Of a stretch of DNA of 14,617 nt, positions 1 through 6,597 are shown one piece after another. The translations under genes were made by a program, and so were the position numbers. The stretch spans positions 1 through 14,617 of the forward strand of contig JBEKIF010000081.1 in NCBI GenBank assembly GCA_050011895.1. The letters run 5' to 3'. The notes beneath the pieces were generated by a model. It did no database searches and was not told the DNA's origin. It worked only from the letters and a program-made list of their open reading frames with translations. Every line of letters starts with the position of its first letter. The first letter of the stretch is position 1. The DNA is from DATBGO01 sp050011895. GTDB lineage: Bacteria > Actinomycetota > Actinomycetes > Streptosporangiales > Streptosporangiaceae.

Positions 1-115
1 TCAGCATAGGCACGGGGAGCCTGGACCGCTGTGGAATGGCCAGATCACCTTGACCGGCGTCCCGCCGATGCCGGGAGCCCGGATCCTGGCCGCCGTCCTG
101 GTGGTGCGTACCTGA
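1..115 (+). CDS. 3' end of an unidentified protein (partial)
   Basis: Reading from base 2, 37 sense codons run to a TGA at 113-115. Third codon positions are strongly G/C, as in the real genes nearby, and the end has a plausible protein character (a small hydrophobic strand AAVLVVRT at the C-terminus). The start lies outside the window, so no family can be named. The overlapping minus-strand reading frame 348-1 looks like a shadow of this tail plus the next gene. The gap to the next start is about 100 bp, so the two genes may or may not be co-transcribed. Confidence 0.4.
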   Translation, partial: QHRHGEPGPLWNGQITLTGVPPMPGARILAAVLVVRT

Positions 116-206
116 GCCGGCATGTCGGGGTGCACTTCGGCCGCGCAACCGGGTAATGCCCGTACTCTCGGCAGCTGCAGGCTCGTCTGGCCCGGCACCC
201 CGACAG

Positions 207-212
207 CATAAT
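207..212 (+). promoter_or_regulatory. Candidate -10 box for a leaderless mRNA
   Basis: CATAAT matches the TATAAT consensus at five of six bases and ends 5 bp before the ATG at 218. That spacing would put the transcription start at or next to the start codon. There is no usable ribosome binding site (GAGG at 213-216 is only 1 base from the ATG), which supports a leaderless transcript, common in actinomycetes. No convincing -35 box is visible. Confidence 0.35.
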
Positions 213-217
213 GAGGC

Positions 218-1306
218 ATGCCGGCCACTGATGAGCTATCCCTTGCCGAGCTGGCCGCGCTTCGCGGCCAGTGCACCCACTTCCTCGCTGGCCATGGCCC
301 GGTGACCGCAGCTGGCCTGCTGGCCGGCATCCCCGCCGACACGGTCACCGACCGCTACGGCGACGGCGGCGTTGTCGCCGAACTGGAGTCGGAGATCGCC
401 GGGCTGCTCGGCAAGCCAGCGGCCACGTTCCTGCCCAGCGGCACGATGGCCCAGCAGTCAGTGCTCCGGGTACACGCCGACCGGCGGCGGCGAACGACGG
501 TCATCTTCCACCCGATGTGTCACCTGGACCGGCACGAAGGCCAGGCCTACCAGCGGTTGCACGGCCTGACCGGCCGCCCGGCCGGCGGCCTGGACCGCCT
601 GATGACCATCGATGACCTGCACGCGATCAGCGAGCCGCCCGCTGCGCTGCTGATCGAGCTGCCGCAACGCGATCTGGGTGGCCAGCAGCCAGACTGGGAA
701 GACCTGCAGGCGTCGGTCGAATGGGCCAGGGGGCGTGGAGCCGCCACCCACCTGGACGGTGCCCGGCTATGGGAGTCGGCCGCCGGTTACGGTAGGCCGC
801 TGGCCGAGATCGCGGCGCTTTTCGACACCGTCTACGTGTCGTTCTACAAGGGCATCGGCGCGCTACCGGGCTGCTGCGTGGCTGGCCCTGCGGACATCGT
901 CGCCGAGGTGCGAGAGTGGCGGCAGCGCATGGGCGGCACCTTGTTCGGCCTGTGGCCGAACGCCGCGTCGGCGCTGAGCTGCCTGCGGCTCCGGCTTCCG
1001 CTGATGCCCGCCTATCTCAGCCACGCCCACGCGATCGCGGCCGCGCTCGGCGACATCGCGGGCGTCCGGGTCATACCCGACCCGCCGCACGTTCCGATGA
1101 TGCACCTACTGCTGAACGCCACGCAGGACAGCTTCCGCACCGCCGCCCGCAAGCTGGCCGCGGAGCAGCGGATCTGGGCTTGGCCGAAGGCCATGCCCAC
1201 AGCCGATCCCGGCGTGCAGCGAGTGGAGCTGTCCGTCGGCGATGCCACCCGCGCGCTGCAGCCCGACCAGGTCCGCGACATCATCGCCACCCTGATCGGA
1301 CGATAG
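218..1306 (+). CDS. Threonine aldolase / beta-eliminating lyase family PLP enzyme
   Basis: This 362-residue protein fits fold-type I PLP enzymes of the threonine aldolase family, which cleave beta-hydroxy amino acids (L-threonine or L-allo-threonine to glycine and acetaldehyde). Visible landmarks in order are the Y-G-D-G-x-V-V-x-x-L-E segment (residues 47-57), the phosphate-binding S-G-T at 74-76, H-L-D-G-A-R-L at 178-184 with the PLP-ring Asp180, and the Schiff-base Lys211 in S-F-Y-K-G-I-G. Length is typical or slightly long. It differs from textbook low-specificity aldolases in a Tyr before the lysine and two Cys after the G-A-L-P-G loop, so it may belong to an uncharacterised subgroup with another amino acid substrate. 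Cytoplasmic, apparently single-gene. The ATG at 218 is chosen because the family's N-terminal alignment begins here and a -10-like box sits just upstream. Confidence 0.9.
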   Translation: MPATDELSLAELAALRGQCTHFLAGHGPVTAAGLLAGIPADTVTDRYGDGGVVAELESEIAGLLGKPAATFLPSGTMAQQSVLRVHADRRRRTTVIFHPMCHLDRHEGQAYQRLHGLTGRPAGGLDRLMTIDDLHAISEPPAALLIELPQRDLGGQQPDWEDLQASVEWARGRGAATHLDGARLWESAAGYGRPLAEIAALFDTVYVSFYKGIGALPGCCVAGPADIVAEVREWRQRMGGTLFGLWPNAASALSCLRLRLPLMPAYLSHAHAIAAALGDIAGVRVIPDPPHVPMMHLLLNATQDSFRTAARKLAAEQRIWAWPKAMPTADPGVQRVELSVGDATRALQPDQVRDIIATLIGR

Positions 1307-1860
1307 AGCCGAACAGCGCAGTCGGCGGCGCCCATGAGAGTAAACCTGCAGATGGATCAGCTCGTCCCGCCGCTCCTAGCAGGGGACGTCCCAGACTCCA
1401 GATCCTCGCTACCAACGACGCCTCTGTATGACCTATCCCGGCGTTCCAACATGCCTTTCGACTGAGAGACGAAAACTGGCATTTCGCTCGACAGCTTATG
1501 TAGCCATCACGATTACTTGCCCGGCCGCCCTGTCCATGGTCGTCCGCCCAATGGCATATCAGCAATCCAGCCCACCTCGGCATCCCCGCCAGCCGGGTCG
1601 GTGAACGGGGCGTTCCTCGGCCGTGAGCCGTCAGACGGCGCGCCCGGATCGGTGCGCTGAGCGGACTGAATGGACGTGCGGCCCGCCTGGTCCGCCGTAC
1701 TTGGCTGTCCGACAAGACTCTCAGGTATTGGTTCAGGATTTCGAATTGTACTTCTGACCTGGGTGAGGTCTTCACGTCTGGGGTTGAGCTGGGCGGATGG
1801 GCCCGGGCCGCGGGGCCGCCCCCAGGTTAAGCGGGCTGCGCTCACATCGCGCCCGGCTGG
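1307..1860. other. Gene-free stretch
   Basis: No reading frame here shows protein-like composition; the frames that stay open do so on either strand with poor codon bias. GC falls at about 1440-1520 and 1720-1770 compared with neighbours. No tRNA-like fold, terminator hairpin or repeat array was seen after the aldolase stop. It is probably decayed or non-coding spacer. Confidence 0.5.
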
Positions 1861-2060
1861 TTAACGGTTCCAGCGCGGGTCGTTATCAGCGATTTCCTGG
1901 CTGAGGTTCTCTAGCTCGGCGATCAGTTCCCTCAGGCGCCGCTGGCTGGCGAGCCAGGGGCCGTAGTCGGCCGGGCCGGGGCGGTTGCGTTGAACTGGAG
2001 GGCGTGGAACGGAAGGTCGGTCGTGGTGCCCGGCGGCGACGCCACGACCGGGTGACGGTC
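1861..2060 (-). pseudogene. C-terminal remnant of an unidentified protein, frameshifted
   Basis: On the minus strand a frame ending in TAA (1863-1861) encodes a charged helical tail of the type LRELIAELENLSQEIADN followed by DPRWNR, preceded by ADYGPWLASQ. Upstream, high third-position GC continues in a different frame (GTTTDLPFHALQFN, roughly 2030-1990), so one base seems to have been gained or lost near 1988. In-frame stops lie further upstream. I do not recognise the family. Coding-like signal in two successive frames, together with the well-formed tail, suggests a decayed gene rather than chance. Confidence 0.35.
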
Positions 2061-2187
2061 AGCCCGCCCGTGGCGAGGTTGCGGAGCGCGGGCATGCCTG
2101 CGGCCCGCCGCCCTGGGGTCCGGACCGTTGCTAAGACCAGTGCCGTGGAACGGCCGTCCCGGACGCGCTCTGTGCCAGGCTCGTGAC

Positions 2188-2352
2188 GTGTCTGAACCTG
2201 AATGGACCGAGGTGGCTTGGCTCGAACCCGTGGGCGACAGCAGCCGGATGACCCAGGTCTGGGATGTCCTCGGAAGGCGGCCCCCCGGCGCGGGGTTATT
2301 CGCTTGCGGCAACGCGGCGGCCGGTCAAGGCTGGCTGGATGGGATTCTTTGA
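2188..2352 (+). CDS. Possible small ORF overlapping the next gene
   Basis: A GTG at 2188 opens a 54-codon frame that ends 14 bases inside the following gene. Its first part (SEPEWTEVAWLEPVGD) looks protein-like, but codon bias is only moderate and no family is recognised. It could be a small co-transcribed gene, a remnant, or chance. Confidence 0.2.
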   Translation: MSEPEWTEVAWLEPVGDSSRMTQVWDVLGRRPPGAGLFACGNAAAGQGWLDGIL

Positions 2353-2911
2353 CGACTTGCCGGCCTCCGAGCCGGCGCCTCCGCGCAGGCATCATCCATG
2401 GGAGCCACCGGAAGCGGAATTTCCCGGCATTGTCCCGGCCGACACCCTGCTGCTGGGGCGGACCGACCAGGTCGCCGTGGCGGTCACCGGGCTGTCCGCC
2501 TTCTCCGCCGGGATCGAGATCTTCGTGACCGCGCGGATCCGGCCCAGCGCCGGCCACCCCGAGGAGCACCTGCCCGGCGGGCCGCGTGACCTGGCCGCGT
2601 CCCGGCGATCCTTCCGGTTCGGCCTGCAGTTCTCCGGCGGCGGCAAGGCCGCCGGGAGCCCCGGTGGCGGCAGGCCGGACCACGATGCCCAGCCAGCCGG
2701 GCCAGTGCTGTACCCGTTCGCCGGCGGCGGCGGACCGCACTCGTTCATCTCCCGGTGGTGGACCTGGCCGCTGCCGCCCGCCGGGCCGCTGGAGTTCGTC
2801 TGCGAGTGGCCGGCGTTCGGCATTGCCGAATCCCGGGCTCGCATCGACGCGCAGCTCATCCTCGACGCGGCACGGCGCAGCGTCCGGCTATGGCCGGAAA
2901 ACGAAAGCTGA
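2339..2911 (+). CDS. Uncharacterised 190-aa actinobacterial protein
   Basis: This protein starts with MGFFDDLP, followed by a Pro/His-rich linker (HHPWEPPEAEFPG) and a mixed domain containing TDQVAVAVTGLSAFSAGIEI, a Gly-rich loop at about residues 97-131, HSFISRWWTWPLPPAGPLEF and a C-terminal helix. I recall this layout in actinobacterial hypothetical proteins without assigned function. There is no signal peptide or membrane segment, so it is probably cytoplasmic. I chose the ATG at 2339 because the MGFFDDLP start is characteristic; the same frame is open back to 2264, but that extension looks non-coding. No strong ribosome binding site is visible. Third-position GC is high throughout, so the gene appears intact. 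Confidence 0.75.
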   Translation: MGFFDDLPASEPAPPRRHHPWEPPEAEFPGIVPADTLLLGRTDQVAVAVTGLSAFSAGIEIFVTARIRPSAGHPEEHLPGGPRDLAASRRSFRFGLQFSGGGKAAGSPGGGRPDHDAQPAGPVLYPFAGGGGPHSFISRWWTWPLPPAGPLEFVCEWPAFGIAESRARIDAQLILDAARRSVRLWPENES

Positions 2912-3080
2912 CGGCGAGGTCCTTACCGCTAACCCTCGCTGACCAGGACCGGGCTTCGAGGACCTGACCCTGCACCCGCCGCGCGTTCCTGGCCGCGGAT
3001 CGCGAACGACCGCCCGCGCCGGCTCGGCCCCGCCTGCGATCGCTGAGACCCCCAGCCCAAACAGAACTCGACCGTCTCGC

Positions 3081-3449
3081 TCAGCGCGGGTTGCTGCCCA
3101 CGCGGAAGGCCTGCCGAAGCCGCACGGCGACGAGCTTCTTGACCAGCTCGGTCGGTAGAGGCCGGTCGACCGGGAATCGCAAGGCTCCGGATGACTTCTC
3201 GTAGCCGGCCAGCTCGTTGGTCAGCTCGGGGAACACCGAGCCGCTGTGGGGCAGGTAGCTCAGGTGATTCTTGAAGGCAGCGAACCCAGCGATCGTTTTG
3301 CCGGCGACCTTGAAGCCAGGCACGGCATACGAGATGCACTGTTCCGCATCGGGGACCGCTGCGAGGATGTCGCGGCGTAGCTGACTGAGTGTCGAGCGCT
3401 TCGGCTCGTCCAGCTCGTCGAGGTACGCGTCTATCTCGGCCGCCGACAT
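3081..3449 (-). CDS. DUF1801 (YdhG-like) protein
   Basis: This 122-residue protein matches the DUF1801/YdhG family, small alpha-beta proteins sometimes annotated as iron chaperones from a frataxin-like fold, without a settled role. It begins with an E-I-D-A-Y-L-D-E-L helix, continues through the family's P-D-A-E-Q-C-I-S-Y-A-V-P-G-F segment (about 32-45), and ends with the G-A-L-R-F-P core and a basic helix. Its ATG shares one base with the stop of the upstream DUF1905 gene (TGATG, 3451-3447), so the two are translationally coupled. Length is normal for the family and no damage is seen. Confidence 0.9.
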   Translation of the reverse strand: MSAAEIDAYLDELDEPKRSTLSQLRRDILAAVPDAEQCISYAVPGFKVAGKTIAGFAAFKNHLSYLPHSGSVFPELTNELAGYEKSSGALRFPVDRPLPTELVKKLVAVRLRQAFRVGSNPR

Positions 3450-3736
3450 CAGTCGTCTCCACGATCCAGGCGCCCTTGAAGCACGACGGTCACTCGGTCC
3501 CCTGGCTTCTTCCCAATGACGTTCTGCAGCTCCGACTTGATCGGCAACTTGTGGCGGCCGTCCCCGGGCGCCATGAACGCACTTTGGGAGGGGTGGCCGT
3601 GCACCAAGCCCCGCACTCTCACCAGGCCGCGAGTGCCGAAGTACTCGGCCGATCCGGGCATAACCACGTAGGTCCAGCCGCCCTTGTTCAGGCTCTTCTC
3701 CAAGACAGCGTCGAACTGCTTGCTCAGAGCGGTCAT
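3449..3736 (-). CDS. DUF1905 domain protein
   Basis: This 95-residue protein is recognisable as DUF1905, a small beta-barrel-like domain of unknown function. Landmarks are G-G-W-T-Y-V-V-M-P near residue 20, G-T-R-G-L-V-R-V-R-G near 34-43, the H-K-L-P-I-K segment near 63-68, and G-K-K-P-G-D-R-V-T-V near 75-84. DUF1905 often occurs fused to or beside DUF1801/YdeI-like proteins, and here it is the first gene of a two-gene unit. A strong ribosome binding site (AAGGAGG) lies six bases before the ATG at 3736. Confidence 0.9.
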   Translation of the reverse strand: MTALSKQFDAVLEKSLNKGGWTYVVMPGSAEYFGTRGLVRVRGLVHGHPSQSAFMAPGDGRHKLPIKSELQNVIGKKPGDRVTVVLQGRLDRGDD

Positions 3737-3742
3737 GGCGTG

Positions 3743-3749
3743 CCTCCTT
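3743..3749 (-). promoter_or_regulatory. Strong ribosome binding site for the DUF1905 gene
   Basis: AAGGAGG on the minus strand lies 6 bases before the ATG and fixes the start of the DUF1905 reading frame. It directly follows a TATAAA sequence (3753-3748). Confidence 0.8.
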
Positions 3750-3771
3750 TATATCGACGTCTGTGCAGACG
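3748..3771 (-). promoter_or_regulatory. TATAAA box with adjacent inverted repeat (candidate promoter and operator)
   Basis: On the minus strand TATAAA (3753-3748) could serve as a -10 box. Five bases away is the inverted repeat CGTCTGTGCAGACG (3758-3771), with 6-bp arms around a 2-base centre, and TCGA on both sides extends the symmetry. A site in the -15 to -30 region would suit a repressor. If the -10 is used, transcription would begin inside or after the ribosome binding site, so the real start may lie further upstream; this is inference from position only. Confidence 0.35.
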
Positions 3772-4018
3772 GTCGACGGGACACAGACTCATCGGCGCCG
3801 CGCTGCCAGCCGACGGCACCGTAGCGCGCCCAGCTCGCGGCTTGGGTTGACCGCCACGCCACGCCACACCACAAGCCGTCACGTGACGACACCGGATCGA
3901 CTGATCGATCCTGGCCACCGGCAGCGAAGCCGAACCGTCATTCTCGGACGCCGGGAACCGCTCGCTCAAGTCAGTCCGGGTAACCGAGAACCGTGACGCG
4001 TGTTGCCGCCGCTTTCCC

Positions 4019-4160
4019 GTGACCATTACCCATCTTCCGGTCACGCGCTGCCAGATCTGCCACCGTCCCGGTCGCCTACCGGCCCGGCAACCTCAGCGAG
4101 GTCCTGACCGAACACTACCGCCGGGCCCACCCCGAAGCGCTCGGCCTCCCTTCCCGGTAA
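4019..4160 (+). pseudogene. Small CxxC...HxxxxH zinc-finger-like protein, broken by one extra base
   Basis: From a GTG at 4019 the frame reads into C-Q-I-C-H-R (4049-4066). The natural continuation is found one base later, giving P-V-A-Y-R-P-G-N-L-S-E-V-L-T-E-H-Y-R-R-A-H-P-E-A-L and a TAA at 4158-4160. Dropping one base near 4067 would join the two frames into a protein of about 46 residues with a C-x2-C and an H-x4-H pair, the layout of a zinc-binding finger. Both halves show coding-type third positions. The break may be a true mutation, a sequencing error in the CCCGG run, or a recoding site. No good ribosome binding site is visible at 4019, so the real start could differ. Confidence 0.5.
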
Positions 4161-4455
4161 CCGGTCCCGGAGACCCGCACCATCGGCCATGCCGCCGCGG
4201 GCCCTCTGCCCGGCTCGGGACGAACTTGTTGCGGGGTTGGGCCAGAGGACGCCAGCCGTGGCGGAGCGTGGCCGATTCATGGTGAAGGCCCGCGCGTGCC
4301 GTTGAGGAACACCAGCGGAGTGCTACCGGTCCTGCCGGGGACAGCGAAAGCGCTGGAGATCCGTTGCGGGAACGGTCCGGCCCTTAGTTTCGGGTGCGCA
4401 GGTGCGCCAGCCTGCATCCCTAGGACGCTAGCGCATCGGCATCGGCTCACCGGCG
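4161..4455. other. Spacer without a supported gene
   Basis: Open frames here are short and lack consistent codon bias. Nothing structured was recognised between the zinc-finger-like remnant and the end of the hydrolase pseudogene. Confidence 0.4.
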
Positions 4456-5328
4456 TCAGCCGCTGAGGGCGGACTGCAGAGCGTCTTTGGCGTGGTTGCC
4501 GGCAAGCAGGAGGTGACCCTCCCCGGGCACGAAGTGTGTGGTGGCAGCCGGGATAGCGGCGGCCAGGATCCGGCTCGCCTGCGGGGACACCAGACGGTCG
4601 TCCTCGCCGTGCCAGATCTCAATAGGCACCTGGATCTGGCCGAGCGGCACACCCCAAGGCCGGGCTTCGAGCGCGTAGTCGTGCGCCGGGCCACGTCCTC
4701 CCTGCTGGAATGCCTCGGCCACGTTCTGGGCGAACATCTGCCGGAAGTCCTCAGCGCCTCAGGGTTTCCTGATCGGCCGGCCCGAGGCTCTTCATCATCG
4801 GGAAAATCGCCGTGGGGTCGCGCCTGACGTCGTGAATGAACTTGGCGAACATCAGACGAAACAGCCAAGGCGCCCGGCTGGCGAAGGTGTACACGACCCG
4901 GTCATCGTTGCTCCACGTTGCCCTGGCTCCCGGCAGATCGAATGAACAGGTCGAGGACGCGAGCACGGCTCGCGTCACCAGGTCAGGCAGGATCCCACGC
5001 GCACGCGCACGCGTACTTGCCGCCGCTGGACACGCCCATAACGGCGAACCGCTCAAGCCCCAGGGCATCAGCGAAGCCCCGTACCAGCCGCGGGTATTGC
5101 CTAAGGGAGAAACGGCGGAACGGCGACGGCCCACCCAGGACGGTCGAGGGCAATCAGCCGAACGCCAAGATCTTCAGCTGCCCGCCGGGCCGCCGGGATG
5201 CCCACCTCCAACCGAGAACCCGGGGTCCCATGCAGGTGCAGCACCGGCCGACCATCAGGATCGCCGACCTCCGCGTACCCGACATCAGTGCCGCCGGCCA
5301 ACCGGACGCGGAGATCAGCCCGCATCAT
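4456..5328 (-). pseudogene. Alpha/beta hydrolase, inactivated by at least three frameshifts
   Basis: Four consecutive minus-strand pieces in shifting frames reconstruct one hydrolase of about 290 residues. Piece 1 (from 5328) carries the oxyanion-loop H-G-T-P-G-S-R and A-L-D-R-P-G-W. Piece 2 (about 5130-5000) has S-P-F-R-R-F-S-L and the nucleophile elbow G-V-S-S-G-G. Piece 3 (about 4995-4752) holds the cap region, including W-L-F-R-L-M-F-A-K. Piece 4 (4737-4456) holds H-G-E-D-D-R-L-V with the acid residue and G-E-G-H with the catalytic His. Frame changes fall near 5130, 4995 and 4752, each followed by stops in the abandoned frame. All triad regions remain readable, so inactivation looks recent. 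The family contains proline-iminopeptidase-like and other serine hydrolases; the substrate is unknown. The VOC gene lies 280 bp upstream on the same strand. Confidence 0.85.
4996..5013. repeat. Three tandem copies of CACGCG
   Basis: Three perfect 6-bp copies lie inside the hydrolase pseudogene, just beyond its G-V-S-S-G-G motif and next to the second frameshift. On the minus strand they encode a Cys-Ala repeat (ACACA). The 6-bp unit alone would not shift the frame, but such a tract is prone to slippage. Confidence 0.7.
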
Positions 5329-5608
5329 CGCCCTCCGTCATTCCGCCACCCATCCGGGGAACCCGCCATACACACCTGAGCGGACCTGACGGGCCTGTCC
5401 GCGCAAGACCGTGCCGGCATCAGTAAAGATCTCGCCATGGACGCGCTGGGCGGCGGCGGGTACCGGCCAGGTGTGCCTGCTGGTGGAGCTTTGCCACGGC
5501 CAAGGGGCCCGGCACCTGGCGCCCGGCGCGCGCCGCGGAAATGACTGACCTGTCCGACGCCGTTGGTCCTGGTGGCAGCGCTTGCTCCGGCTGGATGAAA
5601 GGCCGCGG
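5329..5608. other. Spacer between the hydrolase pseudogene and the VOC gene
   Basis: No reading frame with convincing codon bias and no terminator hairpin were found here. It may contain the promoter of the hydrolase, but no clear box stands out. Confidence 0.4.
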
Positions 5609-5998
5609 TCAGTGGCCTTCGTCCGCCGACCCGGTGGCCGCCGCCAGGGCCAGGACGTGACCGTCAGGGTCCAGTAGGTAACCGGCGCGCTCGCCCCACG
5701 ACCGGTCCCGCAGGCCGTCGAGCAGCCTGCCGCCGCCGTCCGCGGCGCGGGCCAGCGCAGCCGCGGCATCGCTGCGGCGAAGGTAGAGCTCGCATCGCTG
5801 GCCGGCGCCCGCGCGGATCTGGCCGGATAGAAGCGCCTCCATGTCGCCGGCGGGCATGAGCCCCAGCGTTGCCCCGCCCAGGTCGAACTCGGTCATGCCC
5901 GGCACGTCCAGCATCGGTTCGGCGGCCAGGACATGACGGTAAAAGTCCCTGGCCCTGGTCTGGTCGGGGACGTAGAGGATGAACTGCGCAGCGTGCAC
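5609..5998 (-). CDS. VOC superfamily (glyoxalase/bleomycin-resistance fold) protein
   Basis: This 129-residue protein has the paired beta-alpha-beta-beta-beta layout of vicinal oxygen chelate proteins. Module 1 runs from F-I-L-Y-V-P-D and R-A-R-D-F-Y-R-H-V-L-A to F-D-L-G-G-A-T-L-G-L-M. Module 2 includes C-E-L-Y-L-R-R and ends in G-Y-L-L-D-P-D-G-H-V-L-A-L-A. Possible metal or substrate positions are Gln5, the Glu of C-E-L-Y and the His of D-P-D-G-H. Members include glyoxalase I, dioxygenases and drug-binding proteins; nothing here identifies the substrate. The start is GTG (5998) with no strong ribosome binding site. Length is normal for the family. Confidence 0.9.
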   Translation of the reverse strand: MHAAQFILYVPDQTRARDFYRHVLAAEPMLDVPGMTEFDLGGATLGLMPAGDMEALLSGQIRAGAGQRCELYLRRSDAAAALARAADGGGRLLDGLRDRSWGERAGYLLDPDGHVLALAAATGSADEGH

Positions 5999-6215
5999 AC
6001 GTCCACCCTGCCACCGCCCTGGCGCAGCTGACCACCACCGCGGGCATCCTCACTAGCCGCCAGGGGCCACCGGGCGATGTTGCCGCGCACCAGCATCCCC
6101 TCGCCCGCCTCGTGACTCCCCTGGAACCCGGTGACGCCTCATCGCCGCGTTGATGACCATCTGCAAGTAACGACCGCGGGAGACGTTGCCCGCGCCTGGT
6201 CGATCTCTTCGATCA

Positions 6216-6350
6216 GCGCGCGCGGAGCTGAACCCCGTGGACTTCTTGCACCGGGCGGCGTACCTGTACCCGGACAAGACCGCGGTCGTCGATGGCGAGC
6301 GGCGGTATTCCTACCGGCAGCTCGCCGAGCGGTCGTGGCGGCTGGCCAAC
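6216..6350 (+). pseudogene. N-terminal fragment of an acyl-CoA synthetase (AMP-binding family)
   Basis: About 40 residues, from L-N-P-V-D-F-L-H-R-A-A to R-Q-L-A-E-R-S-W-R-L-A-N, match the extreme N-terminus of fatty-acyl-CoA synthetases (AMP-dependent ligases), including Y-P-D-K-T-A-V-V and the conserved R-Y-S-Y-R-Q-L. A complete enzyme has over 500 residues; here similarity stops at about 6350 and no A3, A5 or A8 core motif follows. From roughly 6350 to 6490 a different frame (G-T-V-A-D-L-L-A-A-V onward, stop at 6488-6490) has coding-like composition but no recognised family, so the fragment appears joined to another relic. No start codon with a ribosome binding site is evident. Confidence 0.75.
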
Positions 6351-6597
6351 ACGCCGCTGGCACCGTGGCCGACCTGCTGGCCGCCGTTCCCAGGCGGGTC
6401 AACGGCGCGGCGTTCCAGCGCAGCGCCGACTGTGAGGTCGGCGATCTGGCTTCGGTGGTCGCCGGCGCCGTCACGCTCACAGCTCGCTAGCACGCGCGGG
6501 TAAACGCGGATCGAGCCGTGACGCACGTATCTTGCCGGCCAGCCCTGGGCTCTATCGTTAGTTGCGTTAGCGGCGCACCGATCCGCGGAGGTCCGCT

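Noticed and set aside
1281..1775. 164-codon minus-strand open frame in the gene-free stretch
   Set aside because: Composition shows no codon bias, no family features and no ribosome binding site. It runs into the end of the aldolase gene.
1886..2740. 284-codon minus-strand open frame
   Set aside because: Most of it is antisense to the 2339-2911 gene. Only the short C-terminal remnant in a different frame (1861-2060) looks coding.
4996..5013. CACGCG triplicate as a possible CRISPR or regulatory array
   Set aside because: Units are contiguous, only 6 bp long and lie within a protein-coding relic; there are no spacers.
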